Source of the DNA: Novipirellula aureliae
GTDB lineage: Bacteria > Planctomycetota > Planctomycetia > Pirellulales > Pirellulaceae
Assembly (NCBI RefSeq): GCF_007860185.1
Contig: NZ_SJPY01000002.1
Coordinates: 527,775 to 591,774 of the forward strand
DNA: 64,000 bases
Direction of reading: 5' to 3'
Shown here: positions 36,682 to 46,683 of the stretch, in pieces
How positions within the stretch are numbered: position 1 is the first letter of the stretch
Layout of the letters: each line of letters opens with the position of its first letter
Notes under the pieces: model-generated
Database searches by the model: none
Seen by the model: the letters and a program-made list of their open reading frames with translations, nothing else
Told to the model about the DNA's origin: nothing
Position numbers and translations under genes: made by a program

Positions 36682-36753
36682 TGCGTTTTGGAACACCGGT
36701 TTTGGAGCACCGGTTTTGGAGCACCGGTTTTGGAGTACCGGTTTTGGAGTACC
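36682..36753. repeat. 14-bp tandem repeat
   Basis: Four exact-to-near units of CCGGTTTTGGAGCA (last two with TA instead of CA) occupy 36696-36751, preceded by a degenerate unit from about 36682. The period is not a multiple of three, so the reading frames through it are not coding. It lies between the fliG stop and the TraB-like gene start, both minus strand, and so upstream of fliG's 3' end only. Confidence 0.75.
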
Positions 36754-36829
36754 ATCGAAGAAGACTGTAGCGGGAATCATATGGTTCGGAGCTTTCGGCG
36801 AGTTTCTCTACACTCATCGCTTGTGAACA

Positions 36830-37849
36830 TCAGTTGATGTACTCGTCTTCCTCATCACCTGTGGGGCGAGAGATTTCGCCGGTGTCTTCGAGATGGCGAA
36901 CGATATCGACCACCTTTTGTTGGACCGATTCAACTTCACTCAATCGAACGCTACCAAGATACTCCATTTCCTCGCGAAGATTGTCAGCCGCTCGCGTGCT
37001 CATGTTTTTCATGATCTTGTCTTGCAGCGTTTGACTCGCCCCTTTCAACCCCATCGCCCATTGTGCGGTTTCGACATTTTTGAGTAGCGATTGGATATCG
37101 CGGTCAGCCAGTTTCGAGATATCTTCAAAGACGAACATCAAACGCCGAATGTCGTCGGAAAGTTCAGGGTCGTCATCGGAGAGCGCTTCCATAATTGTCC
37201 GCTCGACCGATCGTTCAACAACGTTCAAAATCTCCGCGACGCTCTCGACACCGCCGGTGTTGCTATGTTGTTGGTTGACCATGCTACTGAGGCGCATTTC
37301 GAGACCGAATTCCAATTCGGCAACGGCATCGGGGCTACACCGTCCCATCGAGGCAATTCGGCGGATGACCTCAAGTTGCTTTTCGGCTGACAAGCCGCTC
37401 ATCACTTCGGAGGCATAGTTTGCGGGAACATGACTTAACAGAAGTGCGATCGTTTGCGGATGCTCTTCACCAATGAACTGTAATAGCGTTTGCGAATCGA
37501 CTTTTTTGATAAAACCAAACGGAGTGGATTCGATCGTTTGTTGCAGATTGCCAATGACTTCGGTCGCATCGCGTCCGAGAGCTTCGCGGATCAGTTCTTT
37601 TGCCCGCTCCAACCCGCCAGGGCTGGCGTAGATCGAACTCGCCTTACTGGTCAAAAACTCAGCAATCACGACTTCTTGCTCGCTGCCACCTACCGACTCA
37701 GTCTGTGCGATCATAATGCTAACCGCCTCAATCGCTCGTGGCGGCAATTGGGCAAGCACCCGAGCGGCCGTTTTCGTCGGCATCGACATCAACAACACAG
37801 CGGCCTTTTTAAGGCCTGGTTCCTTGAACATGGTGCTAGCGGTTGACAT
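36830..37849 (-). CDS. fliG: Flagellar motor switch protein FliG
   Basis: A 339-residue protein matching full-length FliG, the rotor protein that links the MS ring to the C-ring and faces the stator. Visible are the N-terminal KKAAVLLMSM with ALPARAI-type helices, the middle EHPQTIALLLSHV motif, and the C-terminal charged torque helix region (LMFVFEDISKLADRDIQSLLKNVE). The frame extends to 37954, but the ATG at 37847-37849 (MSTASTMFKEPG) gives the normal start. No other flagellar gene is in the window, so fliG is separated from its operon, as happens in some planctomycetes. Confidence 0.92.
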   Translation of the reverse strand: MSTASTMFKEPGLKKAAVLLMSMPTKTAARVLAQLPPRAIEAVSIMIAQTESVGGSEQEVVIAEFLTSKASSIYASPGGLERAKELIREALGRDATEVIGNLQQTIESTPFGFIKKVDSQTLLQFIGEEHPQTIALLLSHVPANYASEVMSGLSAEKQLEVIRRIASMGRCSPDAVAELEFGLEMRLSSMVNQQHSNTGGVESVAEILNVVERSVERTIMEALSDDDPELSDDIRRLMFVFEDISKLADRDIQSLLKNVETAQWAMGLKGASQTLQDKIMKNMSTRAADNLREEMEYLGSVRLSEVESVQQKVVDIVRHLEDTGEISRPTGDEEDEYIN

Positions 37850-37979
37850 CAGCAGGACTCGAGGAAAAAAGGCGATAAGGCGAAAACGTAGTCGGTTATC
37901 ATCTATCCATCGTCGTTCCAAACCGCAAATCTGACCCACTCCCCTCGCGGTCACAATTGTGAGGGTTATTTGTCATTTG

Positions 37980-40900
37980 TCATTTGTTATTCTCCTGACT
38001 CCCTGACTCCTGCCCCCACCCTCCTCCGCCTGGGGTTTCGATCAAGAGAATGTCACCGGTCTCGACCATTGTCGTGACTGCATAAGGTAGGTCGATTCGT
38101 TTCCCCTTCTTGAATAGCGAGTTTCTACCTATTTTACCGGCATTGCCACCGTCGATTCCGTAGGGGGGGCGGGTTCTTCGGCCGGTAATTAACGATAGCG
38201 TCAACGTCTTTCGAAACTCAATTTCCCGAATCATGCCGTCTCCTCCACGCCGTCGTCCATCCCCTCCACTCCCCCGTCGAATTTCGAACCTCATTAGCCG
38301 GAGCGGTAACCGTGACTCCATCACTTCGGGGTCGGTGATGCGTGTATTGGTCATGTGAGTATGGACAGCATCAGCCCCGTTGTCATCGTTGGTCGCTCCG
38401 CTTCCGCCGCCGATCGTTTCGTAAAAACCAAATGTTTCGTCACCGATGAGTAGATTGTTCATCGTTCCCTGGGATGCGGCCGCAGCGTGCAATGCGCCGA
38501 GCAACACGTCGACGACTCGTTGACTCGTTTCAACGTTGCCTGCGACAACCGCAGCACATCGATTTGGATCATGATTCGCAGGCGGATTCAACAAACCCGA
38601 GGGGATGAGCAGATCGATGTCCCGAAGCACACCATCGCAAAGAGGCAATTGGGAATTGCCTGAGACAGAGCGGATCACGTACAAAACGGCTGCCGTAATG
38701 ATTGCAGGTGTTGCATTGAAACCGTGCGGATGCACGTCGGCAGTTCCAGCAAAGTCGATAACAAGTTGAGCGTCCTTGCGTTGGATCGAAACAGCGATTT
38801 CGGTACCATCGTCAAGCGAATCCGAAAACGTCATCGAATGCTTTGGTAAACCGCGAATCCACTCGGCGACGGTATCCGCTGCAACCTCAAGAATCCGCTG
38901 CATGTAGTGATCAACGATTTCGACCGAATAGAGTTCTGTCATTTCTATCAGTCGACGAACTCCCTCCTCGCCCGCTGCTTGCTGAGCCGCGATGTCGGCC
39001 AAGTTCTCATCAGCGTTTCGAGACGGATAAGGTCCGCTGATGAGATGCTCCCTTAGCTGTTTTTCACGACAAACACCGTCTCGAACAAAGGCGAAATCGC
39101 GGATCACAATTCCCTCCTCTGCTAAGCAAACGGCATCAGGAGGCATCGAACCAGGCGTCCGCCCACCAATTTCAGCATGATGCGCGCGGGTTGCAACGAA
39201 GAAATCAGGCCGACCGCTAAGAACGTGCTTGTCACAAAACACAGGCGTCACCGATGTTACGTCGGGCAAATGCGATCCGCCCGCAAATGGATCGTTACTC
39301 AAGTAGCAATCGCCTGCGAACATGACCGGATATGTTTTCATCAGATGCCGAACCGTATGCCCCATCGCTCCCAAATGAACGGGCACATGGGGTGCGTTGG
39401 CGATCAACGATCCGTCGTGTCGAAAAACGGCACAGCTATAGTCACGCCGGTCTTTGACGTTGACGCTAATACTCGTTCGCCGCAGAACTTCTCCCATCGC
39501 ATCGGCAATCCCTTGCAAGCGACGGGCGATAATTTCCAGCAGCACTGGGTCGGTCTCCGCCGAAACGCTCTCGGTCGGTAACGCGACCGACGAAACCGAT
39601 GTCGATGGCGTTCGACGCAACCGGATCGTACCATCGAACAGCACTTCACCGTTCCAGTCTGACTCGACGATCAGCGTCGATTCGCCACTGATAATCATCG
39701 CCGGCGCCGTTATCGTATCACCTGGTTTCAATTCACATCGATTGACCACGCCATGATACGTTTCAGAATTCGGCAACGTTGTTTTCGCATCGGGTGAGTC
39801 GGGATCGAGCTGCTCTTGCTGCGATCCACTTTGCTCAGCCACGATGGTCGCTTCGCATCGTATCGAAACGCACTGGACCAATCGATCGCTGCGCCGGTAA
39901 CCAAACGTTTGCTGGTGCTTTTCGTGAAACCGCCTGCCGATCGTTTCAAGTGGGTAAGCGGCTAGCGTTAGGGTCGACTGAGTCCCCACGTAGCGGACAT
40001 CCACCTCGTAATCGTAATGAACGTCTCCCTCTGCAAATCGCTCGGACTGTAGCTCTTGTAGCGTTTCGATTTTCAATTCGCCACAAAGTTGAGCAAGTAC
40101 CTGCGGGGTCGATCCATCGATCGTCTGATAAACCCCTCGCGTGTTCACTCGACCGACTTCGGCCAACCCCATACCAAGTGCACTAAGCGTGCTACTATGC
40201 GGATGATCGATGATTTCGTTCATTGACAGCGCGTCGGCGACGTGGCACAGGTGTTGTCCAGCAGCACCACCGAATCCTACCAGCGTCATTTGCCGAACAT
40301 CGTTGCCTTCGGCTGTACTAACCGTTCTAACCGCCTCGGCCATGTGAGTGACCGCGATCTGTAGAAAACCTTCAGCCAAAGCTTCGAGCGAATCAGGCGA
40401 CAAAGAGTCGGGTAGTTTTGCAGCAATCTGATTGAGTCGTTCGGTCGCCGCTTGGCGATCGAGTGGGAAGGGGAAGTGGTCTTCCGACAAACGATTTAAA
40501 ATTAGATTAACGTCGGTTACCGTGAGTGGCCCACCGCGGCCGTAACAAGCGGGTCCAGGCGTTGACCCGGCACTTGCGGGTCCAACGGTCAAACGTCCCT
40601 CTTGGAAATCACAAATCGATCCTCCACCTGCCGCGACGGTCTTGATATCCATCATCGGCGTCATTACGCGAACCCCCGCAACTCGCGATTCGAACCGTCG
40701 CCCGACACGTCCACGATACCGACTAACGTCCGTACTCGTGCCTCCCATATCGAGACCAATCGCAGCGGACACATTGGCTGATTTGGCGACATGAGCAAGA
40801 GCGACGACGCCGCCCGCTGGCCCCGACAAAATACTGTCGCGGCCGCGGAACGCAGCCGCGGTCACCAAATTCCCCCCACTGGTCATCATTCTCAAACGGC

Positions 40901-41855
40901 ACTTGTCAGGGCCACCGAATTGTTCTTCCACGCGCTGAACGTACTCTGCCAAAATCGGATTCAAATAGGCATCCAATGTCGTCGTTTCGGCTCGCGACAC
41001 CATTTGGATAAGCGGTGCGACTTCACTCGAACGACTAATCTGCTCGAATCCAACCTGCTTGGCGATTCGCTCAGCGATCTCTTCATGGACGTCATTCAAG
41101 TATCCATGCATAAAACAGATGGCAATCGATTCGACTCCGCCCCTGCGAAGCTCTTTCAGTTCTGATCGCAGATGCTCTTCGTCAAGTGGAATGAGCACGT
41201 CACCGCTGGCATCGAGTCGTTCTTTGGCTTCGACAACCTGCTCGGTCAGCGGCGAGAATTTCTTGATGACTAAATCGAATAGCTCGGGACGATCTTGATC
41301 ACCAATCCTCAGCAGATCGGCAAACCCCGCTGTAACGACCAACGCGGTGCTCGATCCCGTTCGAGTTAGCAACGCATTGGTGCCTCGGGTTGTGCCAAGG
41401 CGCACATCAAGCGGTGGCAGTTCGTCGCTTAGTGAGATCCCCATCAATAACCGAACGGCCAAGACAGGCGCTTCGATGTTCGGATCGAGTTCGATGATGC
41501 TGTTTGGAGTAACACAAACGTCATTCGGAACCGGCTTGTCCAACTCAAACGCAACGCTGCCAGAATCGAAACGCTTGATCTTTCCCAGAACCATTGATTG
41601 ACCGTCATGACCAATCGATCGCATTGTACAACCGCCCCAAAAACCTTCGGGCAATTCGCATACAACGGGATCAGGAGAAATGACGATGAATTTCGCATGG
41701 ACTTGACGGACGACAGGTAAGCGAATCACACCGCTGCTGAGCACTTTCATGCTCCTTCGATTCCCATCTTCAACCACAAAGCAATCGGTAAAGGTTCCAC
41801 CCACGTCAGCCCAAACTTGGACAAACTGTTTCATTTGCTGGTCCGTATTCTTCAT
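37980..41855 (-). CDS. Fused hydantoinase / 5-oxoprolinase (HyuA-HyuB)
   Basis: A 1,291-residue protein combining both subunits of the ATP-dependent hydantoinase/oxoprolinase family in one chain. The HyuA half (about 1-720) starts with [14 protein letters not shown], an actin-like nucleotide-binding signature, and contains [14 protein letters not shown] and GGGSICDF. The HyuB half (about 760-1291) carries ERTS-like [40 protein letters not shown] and ends with the family tail GGGGWG. Such proteins open cyclic amides such as 5-oxoproline at the cost of ATP; the true substrate is not determined. Fused forms are like eukaryotic OPLAH. ATG at 41853-41855 or 41834. It lies downstream of pepF on the same strand, with a strong hairpin between. 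Confidence 0.88.
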   Translation of the reverse strand: MKNTDQQMKQFVQVWADVGGTFTDCFVVEDGNRRSMKVLSSGVIRLPVVRQVHAKFIVISPDPVVCELPEGFWGGCTMRSIGHDGQSMVLGKIKRFDSGSVAFELDKPVPNDVCVTPNSIIELDPNIEAPVLAVRLLMGISLSDELPPLDVRLGTTRGTNALLTRTGSSTALVVTAGFADLLRIGDQDRPELFDLVIKKFSPLTEQVVEAKERLDASGDVLIPLDEEHLRSELKELRRGGVESIAICFMHGYLNDVHEEIAERIAKQVGFEQISRSSEVAPLIQMVSRAETTTLDAYLNPILAEYVQRVEEQFGGPDKCRLRMMTSGGNLVTAAAFRGRDSILSGPAGGVVALAHVAKSANVSAAIGLDMGGTSTDVSRYRGRVGRRFESRVAGVRVMTPMMDIKTVAAGGGSICDFQEGRLTVGPASAGSTPGPACYGRGGPLTVTDVNLILNRLSEDHFPFPLDRQAATERLNQIAAKLPDSLSPDSLEALAEGFLQIAVTHMAEAVRTVSTAEGNDVRQMTLVGFGGAAGQHLCHVADALSMNEIIDHPHSSTLSALGMGLAEVGRVNTRGVYQTIDGSTPQVLAQLCGELKIETLQELQSERFAEGDVHYDYEVDVRYVGTQSTLTLAAYPLETIGRRFHEKHQQTFGYRRSDRLVQCVSIRCEATIVAEQSGSQQEQLDPDSPDAKTTLPNSETYHGVVNRCELKPGDTITAPAMIISGESTLIVESDWNGEVLFDGTIRLRRTPSTSVSSVALPTESVSAETDPVLLEIIARRLQGIADAMGEVLRRTSISVNVKDRRDYSCAVFRHDGSLIANAPHVPVHLGAMGHTVRHLMKTYPVMFAGDCYLSNDPFAGGSHLPDVTSVTPVFCDKHVLSGRPDFFVATRAHHAEIGGRTPGSMPPDAVCLAEEGIVIRDFAFVRDGVCREKQLREHLISGPYPSRNADENLADIAAQQAAGEEGVRRLIEMTELYSVEIVDHYMQRILEVAADTVAEWIRGLPKHSMTFSDSLDDGTEIAVSIQRKDAQLVIDFAGTADVHPHGFNATPAIITAAVLYVIRSVSGNSQLPLCDGVLRDIDLLIPSGLLNPPANHDPNRCAAVVAGNVETSQRVVDVLLGALHAAAASQGTMNNLLIGDETFGFYETIGGGSGATNDDNGADAVHTHMTNTRITDPEVMESRLPLRLMRFEIRRGSGGDGRRRGGDGMIREIEFRKTLTLSLITGRRTRPPYGIDGGNAGKIGRNSLFKKGKRIDLPYAVTTMVETGDILLIETPGGGGWGQESGSQENNK

Positions 41856-41893
41856 TCATTAGCCATCTTACAATGTCTCTCTGCTCACCGTGC

Positions 41894-41916
41894 GAAGCGT
41901 ATTGACAATACGCTTC
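41894..41916. other. 10-bp perfect stem-loop between pepF and oxoprolinase gene
   Basis: GAAGCGTATT pairs perfectly with AATACGCTTC across a GAC loop. It lies about 40 bases upstream of the oxoprolinase start and 25 bases past the pepF stop on the minus strand. There is no long T-run, so it may be an attenuator or mRNA processing site rather than a full terminator. Confidence 0.6.
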
Positions 41917-41940
41917 CCGGCCGGAGAGCAGCGTGACAAT

Positions 41941-43740
41941 CTAGATCAATGAATCCAACTCATCGGTCAATTCACGGAACCGGCTCAAGGTGGTAGCGAC
42001 TGGCTGCGGTTCGGTCATATCGACTCCAGCATCTCGCAGCAAATCGAGTGGGTCTTTGCTACATCCGCCTGACAAAAATCGCAGGTAGTCGTCGAGCTCC
42101 GTTTGCCCGCCCTCGAGAACACGCCGCGACAAAGCAACCGCGGCGCTCAATCCCGTCGCATACTTGTACACATAAAACGCGCGATAGAAGTGAGGGATGC
42201 GAAAACACTCGCGTTCCAATTGATCGTCGATCACAAAGCCGTCACCAAAGTAAGCATTCAGCAAATTCCGATAGACATCGCGGAATGCTTTCACCGTTAA
42301 CGGTTCCCCAGCTTCCGCCATCTCGTGAGTGATCTTCTCAAACTCGGCGAACATCGTTTGCCGGACCACGGTCGCACGAATTCCATCGAGTTCATTGTTA
42401 ATCAAATACGCACGCTCCTGATCATCCGCTGCGTTTTTGAGTAGATGATCGGTTAGCAATTGCTCATTGAACGTGCTGGCGACCTCGGCAACAAAGATCG
42501 TATAGTTGTAGTACTCAAACGGCTGATGACGCGCGGAATGCCAACTGTGCATCGAATGCCCAGCTTCGTGGGTTAACGTAAACACATCGTTAAGCACTTC
42601 TTCTTTGAAATTCATCAAGATGTACGGATCGGCATCAAACGTACCACAAGAAAACGCCCCGCTTTGTTTACCTCGGTTCGGGTACCGATCCGACCAACGA
42701 CCACGAAGCCCGGCCTCTAGAACACCAAGGTATTCATTGCCAAGGGGCGCAAGTGATTCGAGAATAAGATTGACCGCCTGATCCCAAGAGTGTTGCTTTT
42801 TGATACCGCTAAGGATAGGAACGTAGGTGTCATAGTGATGAATCTTGTCGATCCCCATCTTGCGTCGTCGAACATCCAAATAATGGTGGACGTTCGGAAG
42901 CGAATCACGTACGGCGGTAATCAGGTTGTCGTAGACATCGACCGGAACATTGTCAGGGAACAGAGAAGCTTCGAGACTCGATTGATAGTTTCTTGCCCGT
43001 GCATAGTAGACATCGCGTTGAATGCTACCGCTAAGGGTCGCGGCGAGCGTGTTTTCATGCTCGACAAAAGATTGGTAGTATTGGTGAAATGCTTTTCTGC
43101 GAACCTCACGGTTGGGGCTAATCAGAAATTGGCTAAAGGTGGCGTGGGTCAATTCAACTTTGCGTCCATCGGCGTCTTCGATTTCACCAAAACGGAGGTC
43201 GGCGTCATTGAGTTGTCGAAAAGCATTGCCAGCGGCAGATGCCATCTCGCCTTGCATCGCCAACAATCGCTCTTCATTGTTGGTCAAAGTATGAGGCCGA
43301 TAGCGAAGCAGACGCTCGAGCTGCAATCGATAAGGCTTCAGCTTTTCATCAGCGATCAACTCCGCCATTCGGGCTTCGTCAATCGCCAACAACTCAGGCC
43401 GAAAAAAACTGGCTGCCTGCCCAGCCCGCACGGCCAAGTTTTGAAACTTCATCTTCATCGCCTGGCTTTCGCTATCGCCTTGATCCTCCGTCGTTCGCAG
43501 GAAAGCATACGTCCCAACCCGCTCAGCCAAACGATCGAATTCACTGTCAAAGGCTAAGGCCTCGGCTAACACGTCTGCGGATTCGCCAAGCCGTCCGCGA
43601 AAGGTTGCGAAGGTTGCGATTCGCTCATCAAGCTTCTCACGCTCCGTTTCCCAAATCTGGTCATTCTCAAACAGACTCGACAAATCCCAACAATCTTCGC
43701 TCTTGACTTCATTACGGCTGGGCAAAGTGGCAGTGGTCAT
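41941..43740 (-). CDS. pepF: Oligoendopeptidase F
   Basis: A 599-residue M3-family metallopeptidase that degrades short peptides in the cytoplasm. The zinc motif HEAGHSMHSWHS is in the expected place at roughly residue 380, followed downstream by a glutamate-bearing EVASTFNEQL. The N-terminal helical region, the FPDNVPVDVYDNLI segment and the C-terminal FYVYKYATGLSAAVAL are standard for PepF, and the length agrees with the family. The frame runs up to 43851, but the ATG at 43738-43740 (MTTATLPSRNEV) is the natural start because the upstream residues are unrelated. No signal peptide. Adjacent genes are not obviously linked in function. Confidence 0.93.
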   Translation of the reverse strand: MTTATLPSRNEVKSEDCWDLSSLFENDQIWETEREKLDERIATFATFRGRLGESADVLAEALAFDSEFDRLAERVGTYAFLRTTEDQGDSESQAMKMKFQNLAVRAGQAASFFRPELLAIDEARMAELIADEKLKPYRLQLERLLRYRPHTLTNNEERLLAMQGEMASAAGNAFRQLNDADLRFGEIEDADGRKVELTHATFSQFLISPNREVRRKAFHQYYQSFVEHENTLAATLSGSIQRDVYYARARNYQSSLEASLFPDNVPVDVYDNLITAVRDSLPNVHHYLDVRRRKMGIDKIHHYDTYVPILSGIKKQHSWDQAVNLILESLAPLGNEYLGVLEAGLRGRWSDRYPNRGKQSGAFSCGTFDADPYILMNFKEEVLNDVFTLTHEAGHSMHSWHSARHQPFEYYNYTIFVAEVASTFNEQLLTDHLLKNAADDQERAYLINNELDGIRATVVRQTMFAEFEKITHEMAEAGEPLTVKAFRDVYRNLLNAYFGDGFVIDDQLERECFRIPHFYRAFYVYKYATGLSAAVALSRRVLEGGQTELDDYLRFLSGGCSKDPLDLLRDAGVDMTEPQPVATTLSRFRELTDELDSLI

Positions 43741-43810
43741 CGATTGAAAACTCCGTCGAAAAAGAATGACTGTTGAAAAGAGAATCGGCACGCATTGTAG
43801 CGAAGGAATC

Positions 43811-43843
43811 AAAAAAGAAACGCCCCCAAGTGAGGAGGGCGTT
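43811..43843 (-). terminator. Intrinsic terminator, minus strand
   Basis: Read on the minus strand, AACGCCCTCC and GGGGGCGTT form a stem of seven to nine pairs followed at once by a T-rich run (TTTCTTTTTTG). It lies about 170 bases beyond the stop of the small zinc-ribbon gene and ahead of pepF, so it would isolate the two. Confidence 0.7.
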
Positions 43844-44015
43844 GATGACAAAGTCTAGCCGCTAGAGAAGTGCTAGGTGTGTAGCCGCTAAGCGACTAGG
43901 TAAGCCGTGAGAAGTCAGCGAAAGCCTCGAATCCTGGGTCGTAGAAAATCGCCGAAAACTCGGCCACGAAGTGATGCCGGACGAATGTCCTGTTCCGCGA
44001 CGAGAGCGATTGCCT

Positions 44016-44321
44016 CTAATTGTTGCTAAACCCGATCGCCATCATCGCATCACGCCCAAGTGGATTCTTTAAGAATTGTTGATGACACTCTGGACATAAA
44101 TCGTAACGCACAATTTGGGCCGGTAGCGAAAGCGGAAAATCCAAGTCGTCATCCGCAATACCTTCGAGGACTTGATGCAGCTCCGTTAGATGATCAATGT
44201 CTTCATCAAAATCAGCAAGAGCGGGATCAGAACTTGCTTGGATTTCAATTCGCACTGTGTAACGAGTTTCGTGGCAAGCATCAATCTCTCGTTTGCAACG
44301 ATCGCATGTATAGTGAATCAT
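44016..44321 (-). CDS. Small zinc-ribbon-like protein
   Basis: A 101-residue protein with a CDRC pair near the N-terminus (residues 6-9) and a CPEC pair (about residues 76-79), spaced as a split zinc ribbon. Between them is an acidic helical part (DFDEDIDHLTELHQVLEGI). I do not recognise a functional family, but this kind of short conserved protein is seen in planctomycetes. The ATG start is clear. Its 3' side carries an intrinsic terminator before pepF. A role in protein or nucleic acid contacts is possible, but nothing in the sequence proves it. Confidence 0.65.
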   Translation of the reverse strand: MIHYTCDRCKREIDACHETRYTVRIEIQASSDPALADFDEDIDHLTELHQVLEGIADDDLDFPLSLPAQIVRYDLCPECHQQFLKNPLGRDAMMAIGFSNN

Positions 44322-44794
44322 GAACTGAATATCCTGTCCGCAAAAGGAATAATCTTGAAGACGCTTCGGCGCAACTCGTCAAACGAGCTCAAAAAAAAAC
44401 GAAGCCCGTATGTCTTGCACTCCCTTTATGGTAGTAACGAATCGTAAGTGGTCGCAAGTCAAATTAAGCTTTCTTTCTCACAAAGCGACAACATTTGCAT
44501 CCGCGTCATTTTATGGCTTGACAAACAGACGTCGATCGTGTTTAGCGATTTTCGCATCTTTCTAAAACGCATACTCCAACACTTCGCCACCCAATCGATT
44601 TACCATACGATTGAACGATACGATTGAACGTCGTTGGATCCATCTCCGATTGTGATGGTCATCACGGCTCCGTCACCCAATCGTAGAAGCGATACTTGGT
44701 TGCCTTGGAGTTCACTTCGCGTCTTGTGCGTTTCGCCAGGGTGTTAAGCTCTATTCTCGGAGAGCAAAGCGACAAAGGGAAGAAAGCCTGAGCC
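44322..44794. other. Intergenic region without a visible gene
   Basis: About 470 bases between the OleD-like stop and the small zinc-ribbon start. It contains a short direct repeat of ATACGATTGAACG at about 44607-44632, and no frame with a family signature. Confidence 0.5.
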
Positions 44795-45787
44795 CTACTT
44801 TTGCAGGGACCGGCGTAGGCTTTCGAGCCCTTCATCCATGCTGACCCGGACCCGATAGCCGAGTCGTTCTTTCGCTGCAGAGATATCGAAGTAATGGTCT
44901 TTTGCCAATTGAGCAGCAACAAATCGTGTCATCGGCGGTTCGCTGCGGCGGCCCGTCATTCGGTAAACCGTCTCAAGTGCGGCACCGATGCGATAGGCCG
45001 CCAGAAAACTGACCTTTTGCCGCGGCGGTTTCACACCACCGATTTCACATATTTTTGCAATCCACTGCCAACAATCGACCGGCTCGTCTTGGGCAATGAA
45101 ATAGGCTCGTCCGCCAGCCAATGAGGGATCGTTAGAGAGCGCATCGAGCCCGTCCAGATGGGCTGCTGCCGCATTGCTGACATGCACGGTATCGACCTGA
45201 TTCGACCCGTTACCGACAATCCGCAGTCGGCCCCTGCGGGCTCGATCGATGACTCGAGGGATCAAATGAGGGTCGTCGTCGCCCCAAATCAGATGGGGCC
45301 GCAAAGCCAACGTGTGAAGCTTGCCGCATTGGTGAGCTCCGAGCACCGCTTGCTCTGCCAGCGCTTTGGTGTGAGGGTAATGGCATAGCCACTGCTTCGG
45401 ATAGGGGACGGTTTCGTCAACGCCTTGCTGATGCTCGCCATCGAACGTGACACTCGGACTGCTGGTAAAGACCAGTGTTCGAATACCGTTTTCACGACAT
45501 GCCGCGATCACATGTTCGGTTGCGGCGGTATTGGTTTGGTAGTAGTGCTGCCATGGTCCCCATACACCGGCGACGGCCGCGGTATGGATCACTGCGTCCA
45601 CATCACCAATATTCGCCAAGCAGAAACCAGCATCGGTCAAATCGCCGCGGCGATGTGTCATTCCCAAACCTGCAAGCTCAGGATACTCGGATCGCGAAAT
45701 CCCGATCACTTCGTCGCCGCGTTGGCAAAGCTGGCGTACGATATGGCTACCCAAAAAACCGCCGCATCCAGTTACAAGTACACGCAT
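44795..45787 (-). CDS. NAD(P)-dependent 3-oxo/hydroxy reductase, OleD-like
   Basis: A 330-residue short-chain dehydrogenase of the extended/3-beta-hydroxysteroid type. It starts with VLVTGCGGFLGSHIVRQL (Rossmann nucleotide site), contains AGVWGPW and FTSSPSVTFDG, and uses YPHTK as the catalytic YxxxK. The stretch ALRPHLIWGDDDPHLIPRV matches OleD-type 2-alkyl-3-oxoalkanoate reductases that work in bacterial long-chain olefin synthesis. No oleA, oleB or oleC gene lies nearby, so the role may be different or the partners may be elsewhere. The ATG at 45785-45787 lies directly next to the stop of the lipoprotein gene, so they form an operon. Confidence 0.8.
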   Translation of the reverse strand: MRVLVTGCGGFLGSHIVRQLCQRGDEVIGISRSEYPELAGLGMTHRRGDLTDAGFCLANIGDVDAVIHTAAVAGVWGPWQHYYQTNTAATEHVIAACRENGIRTLVFTSSPSVTFDGEHQQGVDETVPYPKQWLCHYPHTKALAEQAVLGAHQCGKLHTLALRPHLIWGDDDPHLIPRVIDRARRGRLRIVGNGSNQVDTVHVSNAAAAHLDGLDALSNDPSLAGGRAYFIAQDEPVDCWQWIAKICEIGGVKPPRQKVSFLAAYRIGAALETVYRMTGRRSEPPMTRFVAAQLAKDHYFDISAAKERLGYRVRVSMDEGLESLRRSLQK

Positions 45788-46669
45788 CTAAAAGGACTCA
45801 GGTGTCGATGGCAATTTGGAAATTTTCAACAGCACGACCACTTGTTGTTCGACATTGTCAACCGATTTGCCCGTCATCATTTCCTTGCCAAGCCCAAAAC
45901 TTGGATAGGATCCTGAGATCAAAAACACGTCACCCTCGGCCGCTTCGAAGTTGATATCGAGATAATCGAGTGACCACGTCTCGCGGCTTGAATCGATCCG
46001 AAGTGCCGACTCACTGCTAACCCATTTGTGCTGCGTGTTGCCATGCTGAACCTCCGGCCGGCAACGAACCAGTACCTGCCCCTCCATGACCGACTTGGTT
46101 GGCGTGATCGCTAGCAAATACTGCGGATCTTGAAGTGTCTTTCCTATGGTCGTTTGGTTCCTACTTACGAGGGTAACGTGTGAGCCGCTACGAGGTTGAC
46201 GAAGCGGCAGTTCGTAGCGTTTCCCCAACCGCATTGGAATACGATTGACACCGTGCGAAACCTCGCTGGCAACGTCGGCTTCACTCAAGAACATATCGAC
46301 AACATCTTGAGGCCCCGACATGTCTGACAACCGCGATTCGAATTGATCTTGGCGAATCACCTTTCCTACTCGAAGCCCGTTAGCGGCGAGTCGTTCTCGT
46401 TGAGCTGGTTCGATCACCATTTCATCAACCCATTGCCAAAGTGAGGCAATGCGATCCTCGTCGACAAACTCTGGTTCAATTGGATGAAAAGCCACATCAA
46501 TGACAATCGACCGGCTGCCTTCGGAGCTGGACGTCAATTGACGATGGCTTGAATGAGGTGTCGAGTTTCCATTCGAGCGATCGATCCACGATGCGCAGCC
46601 AGCCATGGCCGATGCCATTGCGAGAACGGAAAGCGACAAGAGAGTTGAGAGGGGTAATGAATTTGGCAC
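45788..46669 (-). CDS. Lipoprotein of unknown function
   Basis: A 293-residue protein with an N-terminal signal ending in the lipobox AMAGC (cysteine about residue 24), so it should be anchored to a membrane by lipid. The mature region has no motif that I can name; it has helices around LWQWVDEMVIEPAQRERL and a beta-rich C-terminus. The start is a GTG at 46667-46669. Its stop directly abuts the start of the OleD-like gene, implying coordinated expression. About 15 bases upstream of its start begins the tandem repeat array, so the array might lie in its promoter or leader. Confidence 0.7.
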   Translation of the reverse strand: MPNSLPLSTLLSLSVLAMASAMAGCASWIDRSNGNSTPHSSHRQLTSSSEGSRSIVIDVAFHPIEPEFVDEDRIASLWQWVDEMVIEPAQRERLAANGLRVGKVIRQDQFESRLSDMSGPQDVVDMFLSEADVASEVSHGVNRIPMRLGKRYELPLRQPRSGSHVTLVSRNQTTIGKTLQDPQYLLAITPTKSVMEGQVLVRCRPEVQHGNTQHKWVSSESALRIDSSRETWSLDYLDINFEAAEGDVFLISGSYPSFGLGKEMMTGKSVDNVEQQVVVLLKISKLPSTPESF

Positions 46670-46683
46670 GGAATCAATTTTCA

